Assembly (NCBI GenBank): GCA_009775125.1 | Contig: VSPD01000002.1 | Location: 62,001 to 126,000, forward strand | From: Muribaculaceae bacterium | GTDB taxonomy: Bacteria; Bacteroidota; Bacteroidia; Bacteroidales; Muribaculaceae | Direction of reading: 5' to 3' | Length of the DNA: 64,000 bases | In this document: positions 33,929-42,625 of the stretch, one piece after another | Layout: the number at the start of each line of letters is the position of its first letter | Numbering within the stretch: the stretch's first letter is position 1 | The notes under the pieces: model-generated | What the model was told of the DNA's origin: nothing | The model's input: the letters and a program-made list of their open reading frames with translations, nothing else | Database searches by the model: none | Position numbers and translations under genes: made by a program

Positions 33929-36682
33929 TTACAGGCTCACGACCTTTACCGAAGACGATGATGGAGATGTATGGCTCACTTCTATGCGGACAGGAATACG
34001 CTCCATCATGCTCTCGACATGTGAAATCAGCCCTATGCGTCGGCCTCCTATCAGATAAAGGCGGTCGAGCGCATCGAGCACTATGTCGAGCGTGTCCCGG
34101 TCGAGCGACCCGAAACCTTCGTCGATAAACAGAGTGTCGACATCGATTTTGTCTTTCGCTATCGCCGACAGGCCAAGTGCCAATGCAAGCGACACTATAA
34201 ACGACTCGCCACCCGACAACAAGCCTACGGCCCTTACGGAATCATTCTGATAAGAATCGATTACATTAATTGTCAGCGATGAATCTTCGCAATCGAGCCG
34301 ATAGCGAGGAAGAAGCCTCGACATATAGTGATTTGATTTCTGGAGCAGAACTCTCAGCACGTAGCTTTGCGCCATGTTTCGAAACCGTTTTCCATCGGCT
34401 CCTCCAAAACTTTTGTCAAGGAGGGTCCAATTATCGCGTATGCGGCATAATTCTGAAAGCCGCTGCCGGCTGTCGGCAACAAGAGCCTCATTTTTGACAT
34501 TTTCAGCAATTCGAGTTTCCAAGGATGCTTTTTCCGCCATTTCCGCATCACGTGTCTTTTCGATTTCAGATTTCTGCCGCGCAAACTCTTCAACCGTCGT
34601 GTCTGCCGGAATCTCCGGCCGCATTGAGGCATGTGCGTCCACTTGCTCCGAAACCGCTTTGACCGCACCTTCGGCCCGTCGCATCCTGTCGGCCAGTGCT
34701 TGCTTTCGCTCTCGGAAAGCAGTTATTTCTTCCCTGGATATGGATTCAATGGCTTCAACTTGCCGACGGTCGATATCGCCGGATTCATACCAAGCGTCGA
34801 TTTCCGCCGACTTCCGTTTCATTGCCGATTCGGCATTTTCAAGTTTGCCATAAAGCGACACGAATTTACGAGCGGCCAACATGGCGCGCTCTTTTTTGTC
34901 TTGCAAAGAAGCAAGAATCCCCCGGCTGTGTTGCAATTGGTCAAGACAGAGTTTTGCTTCTGAAATCTTCACGGACACATCCTCGCCTTTTCTTTTCGCC
35001 TCAGATTTAAGTGCGGAAAGACGTTCGACAATACCCTCCTCTTGTGGGTCGATATTGTATGCCTTTAATTCTGACTCAATTTTTGACAAGGCTGTTTTAC
35101 GGGTGGATAATTGTGTGGATAATTCCGCCTCTGCGCGCATGAGCATTTTAATCTTTGTGGAAAGAGCCATTATATCCCTGTCGAGGTTGTCGAGACGTTT
35201 CACAGCCGACTCGTATTCCGACTGCACTACCTTCATGGCATTGTCGAGCGACGCATCATCATGAAGCGAGTCAACCTTAGACCCGCAGAGCGGACACTCC
35301 CCTGTCTCTGCAAACCGCTCGCGCAACTGAATAATATGGGAGTTAAGGTCGAGGCGCGCATTGCGTATAGCAGTCCATTCTACAACCTGCAAGTCAAGCG
35401 CCGGCCTTTCGGCACGCATTTGAGAAAGCAAAGCCTTGGTCTGCTCGATCTGCTTGGTGTACTCATCTCTCTCACCGGTGAATCTTGAAATCTCCGAGGA
35501 CACATTCGACCAATTCTGCAATGCAATCTCGGCCTTTGCCAGACGAGACTGCTCATTTGACGCATCCATCAGCAACTTTGTAAGCGCGGACATATCGTAA
35601 TTTTTTACAGCGGCCTCATGCTTGCCTACTTCTACTTTCTGAATCTCCACGGCCTTGGAGGCTTCTTCCTCTGCCGCAAATACGGCTTCGCGTTCTCCAA
35701 GAAGGCTAAGTTCTGTTTTTAAAATCTTAACATCGTCCTCGGCCCTGCGCAAATCTTCCAGCATGCGCCTTATCTCCACTGTGGCATCCCACAAATCTAT
35801 TTTGCGAGCCTCATCGACAGTTACAGGCGATGATATTTCTTTTCTTACTTTATCAAATTCGTCAACATTAGACAGCAGTGTCGCCCTAAGGCTTTGATCT
35901 CGCCGCAACCATTGAATCTTTTGGTCCAAAACGGCTATTTCACCTGTCCTTTCCTCAACGCTTTGCCCAAGTGCCTTGGCACGTTCATTCATAGTATTTT
36001 GCTCTTCGGGAGAAAGAAGCGAGATACCCTCAATCCGTGCTTTCATCAAATCGACATCGGCCGATGCCTGCCGGGCATGCTCGAATACGCGGGTTCCTAT
36101 CCGAGCGTATAATTCGGTGCCCGTAAGTTTTTCAAGTATATCGGCCTTATCGCCCTCCTTGGCTTTTATAAATGCCGAGAACTGTCCCTGGGCGAGCAAT
36201 GTGGTGCGCACAAACTGGTCGTAGGTCAGGCCGACTATTCTTTTTATCGCTTCTTCGATATCGCGCACGCGTGTAAGCGACGAGCCGTCGGCAAGCGCGT
36301 CAAGCCGCCTGGCTATGGGGCGCATAGCTCCGGATGCACTGTTGCGAGCCCGGCGCGCTTCCCATGCGGCTATATATTTTTTCCCGTCGTTGCCTACAAA
36401 GGCAAGTTCCACCTCTCCACGTCCCGAGCCCCTGCGGAGAAGCTGCGACGGGTGATTATTGGCCACGCCATAGCGGTCGTCGTCTGTCGTACCCGACGCA
36501 AGGAGCGATGGCACCTTATTATATAAAGCCAGGCAAATGGCATTAAGTATGGTAGTTTTGCCAGCGCCTGTGGGTCCGCATATAAGAAAAAGCGGTTCTG
36601 ACGCGATAGGCTCACGATCGAAATGCAGTTCGGCATTTTCGATCGAGGCTATATTTGTTATTTTAAGCGAAATGAGTTTCAT
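33929..36682 (-). CDS. sbcC: SbcC-like nuclease ATPase subunit (SMC/Rad50 family)
   Basis: 917-residue Rad50-type ATPase that with SbcD opens DNA hairpins and processes double-strand ends. The N-terminal Walker A is LICGPTGAGKTTILNAI. Long coiled coils flank a zinc hook CPLCG at about residue 463. The C-terminal half has the ABC signature LLSGGESFIVSLALALGLS and Walker B TLFIDEGFGSLD. The start at 36682 makes an ATGA overlap with sbcD; an in-frame ATG at 36772 lies inside sbcD and adds an unrelated basic leader. The protein is shorter than Escherichia coli SbcC (about 1048), which is common outside Gammaproteobacteria. Confidence 0.94.
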   Translation of the reverse strand: MKLISLKITNIASIENAELHFDREPIASEPLFLICGPTGAGKTTILNAICLALYNKVPSLLASGTTDDDRYGVANNHPSQLLRRGSGRGEVELAFVGNDGKKYIAAWEARRARNSASGAMRPIARRLDALADGSSLTRVRDIEEAIKRIVGLTYDQFVRTTLLAQGQFSAFIKAKEGDKADILEKLTGTELYARIGTRVFEHARQASADVDLMKARIEGISLLSPEEQNTMNERAKALGQSVEERTGEIAVLDQKIQWLRRDQSLRATLLSNVDEFDKVRKEISSPVTVDEARKIDLWDATVEIRRMLEDLRRAEDDVKILKTELSLLGEREAVFAAEEEASKAVEIQKVEVGKHEAAVKNYDMSALTKLLMDASNEQSRLAKAEIALQNWSNVSSEISRFTGERDEYTKQIEQTKALLSQMRAERPALDLQVVEWTAIRNARLDLNSHIIQLRERFAETGECPLCGSKVDSLHDDASLDNAMKVVQSEYESAVKRLDNLDRDIMALSTKIKMLMRAEAELSTQLSTRKTALSKIESELKAYNIDPQEEGIVERLSALKSEAKRKGEDVSVKISEAKLCLDQLQHSRGILASLQDKKERAMLAARKFVSLYGKLENAESAMKRKSAEIDAWYESGDIDRRQVEAIESISREEITAFRERKQALADRMRRAEGAVKAVSEQVDAHASMRPEIPADTTVEEFARQKSEIEKTRDAEMAEKASLETRIAENVKNEALVADSRQRLSELCRIRDNWTLLDKSFGGADGKRFRNMAQSYVLRVLLQKSNHYMSRLLPRYRLDCEDSSLTINVIDSYQNDSVRAVGLLSGGESFIVSLALALGLSAIAKDKIDVDTLFIDEGFGSLDRDTLDIVLDALDRLYLIGGRRIGLISHVESMMERIPVRIEVSHTSPSSSSVKVVSL

Positions 36683-37869
36683 GCGTCGTGTTCTTGATTT
36701 AGGTCGGATATAGCGGTGGAAAGCAAAGCAGCAAGTTCTTCTGACATTTCCTCTCCATGTACTCTTCGCCAACTTTGGCGCGCTATATCGAGCGGAGAAT
36801 ATTCAGCCATGTCGCATATATCATCTATCCTGATATTATTTTCATCGTTGCAGAGCTTCTCGCGCGGCACTTTCCGAGTCTCGCAATAGCGGCATCTTTT
36901 TCCTTTGACTGCCGACATGGCCAGAGAATCGGCATCGGCGGGAAGCGGTTCTTCACTGTCGATAAGCAGACGGTAATAATTGTCGTCCTTATCATCAAGC
37001 ATAATAAGCCTTTCTATGGCATTGTCGAAAGATGACGCTTCAATCGTAATCATTTCACGCAGGGGTGAAAGCGGAAGTGTTTTTACTTCCGGAATCGCAC
37101 CTTGCTCCGTGAGGTTGACAAGGTTGACGCTATGCTGATAATTTTCGGTGAAATTTACCGGCAACGGACTGCCGCAGTAAAACGCTCGGTCGGAAATCTG
37201 TTGCGGGCAGTGAATATGTCCCAATGCAAGATAGTCGTAGCCTTCCGACATGTTGCCGACCGGTTCTTTTTCCTGGCCTCCCACCGGCTCGTATTCGTGA
37301 CCTTTGGTATCGCAGCCGTCCACAGCCAAATGTGCCATAAGCACAATGGGCGCCTTGCAGCGCAAGGCCTCTCGCATTACTCCGGAGAAAAATTCCGCAC
37401 ACCGGCATGTGCGGTCGGCATCCGGCCTCATCAACGGATAATTCGACGGATGAAAGAACGGAACGGCGACAATCCGTCCGCACTCGGGCAAATCGACAAA
37501 GAAACTTTTTGGGTCGGCACATCCTTTCTCATCGCGGACAGCCGCGCCAATCACCCTCACGCCAATCTTCTCCCAAAGCGCACTGTGAGATGCAAGCCGC
37601 GAGCCGCTGTCGTGATTTCCGGCGGTAATAACAATCACCGTTTCGGGCGAAGCCTCATGCAGCCTTATTACAGTGTCGACAAACAGTCGTTGAGCCGATG
37701 CCGATGGTGTGACGTTATGAAAAATATCTCCGCTTACCACCAGGGCGTCGGGAGAACATGCACGCATTATCTCGGCCATTTGCCTGAAAATATGATTATG
37801 CTCGTCTTCGCGGTCGAAATGATAGAATGTTTGGCCTATATGCCAGTCGGATGTGTGGAGTATCAGCAT
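36679..37869 (-). CDS. sbcD: SbcD exonuclease subunit
   Basis: 396-residue Mre11-type metallophosphoesterase nuclease of the SbcCD complex. Phosphoesterase motifs I-V are visible: HTSDWHIGQTF, VVSGDIFHNV, TAGNHDSGSRL, VLMAHLAVDG and ALGHIHCPQ. The SbcD C-terminal capping domain follows the nuclease domain. The gene overlaps sbcC by 4 bp (ATGA), so the two subunits are translationally coupled. It lies 77 bp downstream of the transporter gene, with a hairpin between them, so it is probably transcribed on its own. Confidence 0.95.
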   Translation of the reverse strand: MLILHTSDWHIGQTFYHFDREDEHNHIFRQMAEIMRACSPDALVVSGDIFHNVTPSASAQRLFVDTVIRLHEASPETVIVITAGNHDSGSRLASHSALWEKIGVRVIGAAVRDEKGCADPKSFFVDLPECGRIVAVPFFHPSNYPLMRPDADRTCRCAEFFSGVMREALRCKAPIVLMAHLAVDGCDTKGHEYEPVGGQEKEPVGNMSEGYDYLALGHIHCPQQISDRAFYCGSPLPVNFTENYQHSVNLVNLTEQGAIPEVKTLPLSPLREMITIEASSFDNAIERLIMLDDKDDNYYRLLIDSEEPLPADADSLAMSAVKGKRCRYCETRKVPREKLCNDENNIRIDDICDMAEYSPLDIARQSWRRVHGEEMSEELAALLSTAISDLNQEHDA

Positions 37870-37895
37870 ATTTATTATGTGACAGCTTTAAAAAA

Positions 37896-37918
37896 CGCTC
37901 GCCGAAAATCGACGAGCG
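37896..37918 (-). terminator. Terminator of the peptide transporter gene
   Basis: Stem CGCTCGCCGA / TCGACGAGCG (one mismatch) with a short AAA loop, followed on the minus strand by TTTTTT, about 30 bp after the transporter stop. Confidence 0.8.
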
Positions 37919-37946
37919 CAAGAAAGAATGTGAATGTTTCCGAATC

Positions 37947-39479
37947 TTATTTAGCAACACGTTCGAGCCATTTCACCATTGCGAGCATTACGCCCATGGA
38001 AATAAGGCAAACGACAAGGAACACCGTCCATGCTTGCCAGATGGGGAATTTGTTGTACATCAACGGGCCGATCCAGAGAAGCAGATTGCCAATGGCCGTT
38101 GCGCCAAGCCAAAGGCCCTGGCAAAGGCCCTGCATGTTCTTGGGAGCCACTTTCGACACGAACGAGAGTCCGAGCGGAGAGATGAAAAGCTCTGCGACAG
38201 TAAGGAAGAAATAGAGAAGGATGAGTACCCACGGACCTGCTTTCACGGCTGCCACCGCATCGGGATTGGCGAGAGCCTCGGCACGGAATTCGGTGCCCGA
38301 AGGATAGCCCTGATAATAGCTGTACACGGCAAGGAAAAGGTAAGCGATGCCGGCAAGACCCATACCGATAGCGATTTTACGCGGGGTTGAGATTTCTTTG
38401 CCACGTTTCGAAAGCGAGCCAAAGAGAAGCATTACAAGAGGTGTGAGCACAATTACAAAGAACGGGTTCACGGCTTGCCAAATTTCCGGGGCAATGGTGT
38501 CGGTCTTCACGAAGTCGCGGGCAAAAATCGACAGCGATGTGCCGTTTTGGTGGAATGAGAACCAGAAGAAAATAGCGATGCCAAGCACTGCGAAAAGAGC
38601 ATACATGCGCTGCTTTATTTCTTTGGCCATAGCAGCTTTTTCCTCGGCTGTGTAGTTCACAACCTCGGCTTTCTCCTTGCGTCCGGGGTTGGGAAGCGAA
38701 TTCTTGGTAACGATAAAAATAACAAGAGAGATAATCATCGCAAGCACCGATGCAATAAACGAATAGTGGATGCCGGTGTTGAACACTTCAAGATATTTTT
38801 GGCAGAAAGCCTGGATGTCGCCGCTTACATTTCCGCCGACAGATGTGACAAGAGCGTAGAAATTGTCGATATTTTCGGTGGCCATGGTTGTGGTGGCGCC
38901 AAGGTACTGGTGGCAAAGGGCCGGAAGCGAGGCATCGTATGCAAGGCCGTTTTGATCGAGCCACCATGAACGTAACAACGGAGCGACAAAAGGAGCGATG
39001 AGACCACCTATATTAATAAATACATAAAAAATCTGGAATCCTGAGTCGCGCTGCGAGGCATATTTGGGGTTATCGTAAAGCTGGCCTACGATAGCCTGGA
39101 GATTGCCTTTGAAAAGACCGTTGCCAAATGCGATGAAAAACAGAGCCACGCAAGTGAGGGTGAGAAGCCATGTGGTGTTATCAGGGGTGGCAAGCACCGG
39201 AACTGACAACACGCAATAACCGATGGTCATGATGATAAGGCCCTGGATGATGGTGCGCTTGTAATTTTGAGTCTTGTCGGCTATAACACCGCCCACGAGG
39301 CTCAGCACATAGATGCCGGCATAGAAGAAGGAATAGATTAAGGTACTTGTCTCTTCGTCGAGACCAAACTTCGAGCAAAGGAAAAGCACGAGCACGGCAT
39401 TCATTATATAATAGCCGAATCGCTCGCCCATGTTGCTCAACGCCGCAGGGATTAGCCCTTTTGGATGACTTTTGAACAT
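37947..39479 (-). CDS. Proton-dependent oligopeptide (POT family) transporter
   Basis: 510-residue POT/PTR2 major facilitator that imports di- and tripeptides with protons. The N-terminal helix has the family ExxERFxYY-type motif as NMGERFGYYIMNA. The loop with DKTQNYKRTII follows, and GGLIAPFVAP lies in the PTR2 signature region. Fourteen or so hydrophobic helices and a central large loop typical of bacterial POTs are present. It stands alone and is preceded by a good promoter (39531-39562). Together with the periplasmic S9 peptidase and M64 peptidase in the window it points to peptide scavenging. Confidence 0.9.
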   Translation of the reverse strand: MFKSHPKGLIPAALSNMGERFGYYIMNAVLVLFLCSKFGLDEETSTLIYSFFYAGIYVLSLVGGVIADKTQNYKRTIIQGLIIMTIGYCVLSVPVLATPDNTTWLLTLTCVALFFIAFGNGLFKGNLQAIVGQLYDNPKYASQRDSGFQIFYVFINIGGLIAPFVAPLLRSWWLDQNGLAYDASLPALCHQYLGATTTMATENIDNFYALVTSVGGNVSGDIQAFCQKYLEVFNTGIHYSFIASVLAMIISLVIFIVTKNSLPNPGRKEKAEVVNYTAEEKAAMAKEIKQRMYALFAVLGIAIFFWFSFHQNGTSLSIFARDFVKTDTIAPEIWQAVNPFFVIVLTPLVMLLFGSLSKRGKEISTPRKIAIGMGLAGIAYLFLAVYSYYQGYPSGTEFRAEALANPDAVAAVKAGPWVLILLYFFLTVAELFISPLGLSFVSKVAPKNMQGLCQGLWLGATAIGNLLLWIGPLMYNKFPIWQAWTVFLVVCLISMGVMLAMVKWLERVAK

Positions 39480-39530
39480 AGTGATTTATTGGATTTTAGT
39501 TATTTCTGTTATCTTGGGCGGTTTTGGGTG

Positions 39531-39562
39531 TAAAGTTAAGTATAATCGCCGGATATTGCAAA
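39531..39562 (-). promoter_or_regulatory. Bacteroidota-type promoter of the peptide transporter
   Basis: On the minus strand TTTG (39562-39559), a 20-bp spacer and TAACTTTA (39538-39531), 52 bp before the ATG. Confidence 0.65.
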
Positions 39563-39579
39563 CGCAGGGAGATAATTTT

Positions 39580-40092
39580 TTAACTATTCCCGTAAACCTC
39601 ACGATGCAATGTCGCCGCCATGGACGCAAGTACATCGTCGCCGACATTCTGCGAAACCATAAACATGAGCGGCACCTCCGGAAGCCCCGGAGAGTAAGGA
39701 GGCTGAACATACGCGAAATCGGGATACTGCACAAACCCGTGGCGCTCATAAAAAGCAATGCGTCGGCGCGCGTCATCTCCCGTAGCCGCCGGCTCAACTT
39801 CCACCAGCACCGGCTTGTCTTCTCCATGCACGACGGCATCAAGCAGCCGTCCTCCGACGCCGAGCCCCCTGGCAGATGCGTCGACGGCCAGATGCTCTAT
39901 GTAGGAAAACTCCGGAAATCGCCAAACCGTGGCAAACCCAAGCACAGCGCCCGATTCATCGCAGGCTTTTTCAAGTATTATTTTTTCACTCCTGACTCTT
40001 TCCACAAGATCGGCCCAGGGACGTTGTTCCTCCTCGGGAAAAGATGCATGGTATATTGCCTTAATCGGCATCAAATCGACAGTTGTAAACAT
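39580..40092 (-). CDS. GNAT family N-acetyltransferase
   Basis: 170-residue Gcn5-related acetyltransferase. The acetyl-CoA-binding motif A is HLAVDASARGLGVGGRLLDAV, with the flanking strands GFATVWRFPEFSYIEHL and the C-terminal FYERHGFVQ helix-strand. The substrate is unknown. It is divergent from the Lrp gene with about 116 AT-rich bp between starts, so the two may be co-regulated. Its minus-strand end is near the transporter promoter. Confidence 0.85.
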   Translation of the reverse strand: MFTTVDLMPIKAIYHASFPEEEQRPWADLVERVRSEKIILEKACDESGAVLGFATVWRFPEFSYIEHLAVDASARGLGVGGRLLDAVVHGEDKPVLVEVEPAATGDDARRRIAFYERHGFVQYPDFAYVQPPYSPGLPEVPLMFMVSQNVGDDVLASMAATLHREVYGNS

Positions 40093-40154
40093 ATTATTAT
40101 GTCAAAATATATTAAAGATGCTATTTTATTGCAAATTTATCAAAATATATTTAT

Positions 40155-40162
40155 TAAATTTG
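40155..40162 (+). promoter_or_regulatory. Putative -7 element of the Lrp gene
   Basis: TAAATTTG matches TAnnTTTG and lies 46 bp before the Lrp ATG; a TTG lies 23 bp further upstream, slightly long for a canonical spacer. Confidence 0.45.
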
Positions 40163-40208
40163 CAAATAAATACGGAAAACTTAAAATTTCTAAGTTAATA
40201 AAAAGACT

Positions 40209-40667
40209 ATGAATCGTCAGCAACTCGACAAAATCGATATCCAGATTCTTCAAAAACTGGGCGAGGATGGCCGAAAGCCTTATCTCGAAATAGCCCGCGA
40301 ACTTGGCGTGTCGGGCGCAGCAATCCACCAACGCCTCCAACGCCTCACGGCAAAAGGTGTAGTCAACGGCACAGAATGTCAAATAAATCCCGCCTCGCTC
40401 GGCTACGAGACATGCGCATACATAGGCATATTCCTTAACGACCCCACCAAATTCACCAAGGTTATTGAAGATCTCAAAAAGATACCCGAGGTTGTAGAAT
40501 GTCACTTCACCACAGGACATTACGATATATTCACAAAAGTTGTCGCCCGCAACAACGACCATCTCCTGGAAATAATCCAAGACAAATTCCAACGGCTTGA
40601 CACATCGCGCACCGAAACTCTCATTTCGTTCAAGGAAGTTTTCAAGCGTCAGTTCCCGATAGAATAA
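40209..40667 (+). CDS. Lrp/AsnC family transcriptional regulator
   Basis: 152-residue feast/famine regulator. The N-terminal winged HTH has DKIDIQILQKLGEDGRKPYL and a recognition helix in VSGAAIHQRLQRL. The C-terminal RAM domain (ligand-binding, oligomerising) begins near TCAYIGIFL and contains VVECHFTTGHYDIFTKVV. These proteins sense amino acids and form octamers or higher assemblies. The effector is not readable from the sequence. Divergence from the GNAT gene suggests that as a target. Confidence 0.93.
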   Translation: MNRQQLDKIDIQILQKLGEDGRKPYLEIARELGVSGAAIHQRLQRLTAKGVVNGTECQINPASLGYETCAYIGIFLNDPTKFTKVIEDLKKIPEVVECHFTTGHYDIFTKVVARNNDHLLEIIQDKFQRLDTSRTETLISFKEVFKRQFPIE

Positions 40668-40721
40668 GCAGACCCGAGAAACCTCGGGACAATCTTTCAG
40701 CCGGCAAACCGCATCTGTATC

Positions 40722-41987
40722 ATGAAAAGACTGCTTAACGCAGCATGCGCTTTATTTATATGCGCATCGGCACATGCTTCAGGATTCAACACTTTTTTTG
40801 CAGACTCCACCTTGCGCCTCGACCTCATATTGTCGGGGACCCATGAAAGTGTGTCGGTAAGCCTCAGCCGGCTACATTGCAAACCGGGATGGGCCGGCCG
40901 GAAAACGAATCTCGACAGCCTGCTCCTCAAAGGGTCGGGCGATGTCACGGTTGTCACCGCAGAGGGCGACACTATTTACCGCAACTCATTTTCCTCCCTG
41001 TTCAGCGAGTGGCTCGACCTGAATCCGAAAGAGAATCGGGCTTTTCAACATTCCGTCACTGTTCCGATGCCACGGTCAACGGCCACGGCCACGGTGACTT
41101 TGCGCGACAAACGCCACAACGCAATAGCGACAAGCACATTTACTATCGACCCTGCCGATATCCTTATAAAAAAGGATAGCCGTGGGGCGCTTCCGCATAC
41201 ATATATTCATCGCGGTTCGTTCCGGGGACCCAAAATTTCGGTCGCCATCCTTGCCGAGGGCTACACGGAGTCGGATATGCCGCTGTTCATAGCCGATGCC
41301 AAAGCCGCCGTCAAGGCTCTGTTCAGCCATAAGCCATTCGATGAATTCCGCGAGCGGTTCGACATTATCGCAGTAGAAACCCCGTCGGACACAACCGGCG
41401 TATCCACGCCTAAATATGCCGACTGGCGCCACACGGCCTTCGACTCGCATTTTTCCACATTTTATTCCGACCGCTATCTCACCACGCCATCGGTATGGGC
41501 CATGCACGAAGCCTGCCGAGGAATTCCTGCCGAGCATTTCATTATTCTCGCCAATTCCGACGAATATGGAGGCGGCGGCATTTTCAACGCCTACACCCTT
41601 ACATCGTCACGCGGCACCAACTTCAACAATGTTGTCACTCACGAATTCGGCCACAGCTTCGGAGGCCTTGCCGACGAATATTTTTACGATGGCGACGTGA
41701 TGGACAACACATACCCGCTCGATGCCGAGCCTTGGGAGCCAAACATAACCACTCTCGTCGACTTTGACTCGAAATGGAAAGACATGCTTGCCGACGGCAC
41801 TCCGCAGCCTACCCCAACCGACCTGTCGATGCAATATCCCGTCGGACTTTATGAAGGAGGCGGCTATTCTTTTCACGGCATATATCGCCCGGCCGACTAC
41901 TGCCGGATGCGGGTGAACAACACCGACGCATTTTGCCCGGTGTGCCAAAGGGCAATACGAAAAATGATACAGTTTTACACTGAATAA
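40722..41987 (+). CDS. M64 (IgA peptidase-like) metallo-endopeptidase, secreted
   Basis: 421-residue peptidase M64 family protein with signal peptide (MKRLLNAACALFICASAHA). The M64 N-terminal beta domain covers about 25-150. The catalytic domain carries HEFGHSFGGLADEYF (zinc-binding histidines, about residues 307-311) and a preceding ILANSDEYGGGG. The founding member of the family cleaves IgA heavy chains in Clostridium ramosum; homologues in Bacteroidales are abundant and largely untested. The C-terminus ends with a CP-C pair (FCPVCQRAIRK). It is followed by the mmd block but probably not part of it. Confidence 0.88.
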   Translation: MKRLLNAACALFICASAHASGFNTFFADSTLRLDLILSGTHESVSVSLSRLHCKPGWAGRKTNLDSLLLKGSGDVTVVTAEGDTIYRNSFSSLFSEWLDLNPKENRAFQHSVTVPMPRSTATATVTLRDKRHNAIATSTFTIDPADILIKKDSRGALPHTYIHRGSFRGPKISVAILAEGYTESDMPLFIADAKAAVKALFSHKPFDEFRERFDIIAVETPSDTTGVSTPKYADWRHTAFDSHFSTFYSDRYLTTPSVWAMHEACRGIPAEHFIILANSDEYGGGGIFNAYTLTSSRGTNFNNVVTHEFGHSFGGLADEYFYDGDVMDNTYPLDAEPWEPNITTLVDFDSKWKDMLADGTPQPTPTDLSMQYPVGLYEGGGYSFHGIYRPADYCRMRVNNTDAFCPVCQRAIRKMIQFYTE

Positions 41988-42037
41988 AAGCATTTGCTAA
42001 AAAGTGTGAAAATAATATGATGTTTGCAAATAATTTG

Positions 42038-42045
42038 TAAATTTG
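42038..42045 (+). promoter_or_regulatory. Putative -7 element of the mce-mmd operon
   Basis: TAAATTTG lies 64 bp upstream of the mce ATG in an AT-rich 122-bp gap after the M64 gene. No clear -33 partner was seen. Confidence 0.4.
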
Positions 42046-42109
42046 CATTTTGAAAGATATATAATCTATCCTCGAAATAAAACAACTTAACAAATAAATC
42101 TAACCAATC

Positions 42110-42529
42110 ATGGACATTTCCCACATTGAACACATCGGTATCGCTGTACCGAGCCTCGAAGAAGCAATCCCCTTCTACGAAAACATCCTCGGTTTCAAAT
42201 GCTTCGCCATCGAAGAAGTAGCAGACCAGAAAGTGCGCACCGCGTTCTTCAAGGTTGGACAAACCAAAATCGAACTTCTCGAAGGCACTTCGGAAGACAG
42301 CGCTATCTCAAAGTTCATTGCCAACAACGGCGGTCGCGGCGGCATCCAGCACGTGGCATTTGCTGTTGAATCAGGTGTGGCAAACGCACTGGCCGAAGCA
42401 GAAGAAAAAGGTTGCCGTCTCATCGACAAGGCTCCCCGCAAAGGCGCAGAAGGCCTCAACATCGCCTTCCTTCACCCGAAATCGACCGTAGGCACTCTCG
42501 TCGAACTCTGCGAAGACCCCAACAAATAA
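42110..42529 (+). CDS. mce: Methylmalonyl-CoA epimerase
   Basis: 139-residue vicinal-oxygen-chelate protein that interconverts (R)- and (S)-methylmalonyl-CoA. Metal-ligand regions are visible as IEHIGIAVPSLEEAIPFY, IQHVAFAVESGV and the final glutamate in GTLVELCED. It is the first gene of a propionate block; the next gene (mmdA) starts 96 bp downstream. The epimer made from the mutase product feeds the decarboxylase. Length is typical. Confidence 0.95.
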   Translation: MDISHIEHIGIAVPSLEEAIPFYENILGFKCFAIEEVADQKVRTAFFKVGQTKIELLEGTSEDSAISKFIANNGGRGGIQHVAFAVESGVANALAEAEEKGCRLIDKAPRKGAEGLNIAFLHPKSTVGTLVELCEDPNK

Positions 42530-42559
42530 GAAATATACACATCTTTTTTAAATATAGAT

Positions 42560-42603
42560 TTTGAACTCCGGGAACATGGCCAGCCATTTCCCGGAACTCA
42601 AAA
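42560..42603 (+). promoter_or_regulatory. Intercistronic hairpin between mce and mmdA
   Basis: A stem TTTGAACTCCGGGAA / TTCCCGGAACTCAAA with the inner ATGGC/GCCAT extension around a CA tip. It fills most of the mce-mmdA gap and lacks a T-run, so it may tune rather than end transcription. Confidence 0.6.
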
Positions 42604-42625
42604 TTTATGATTCAAACTTCAACTT

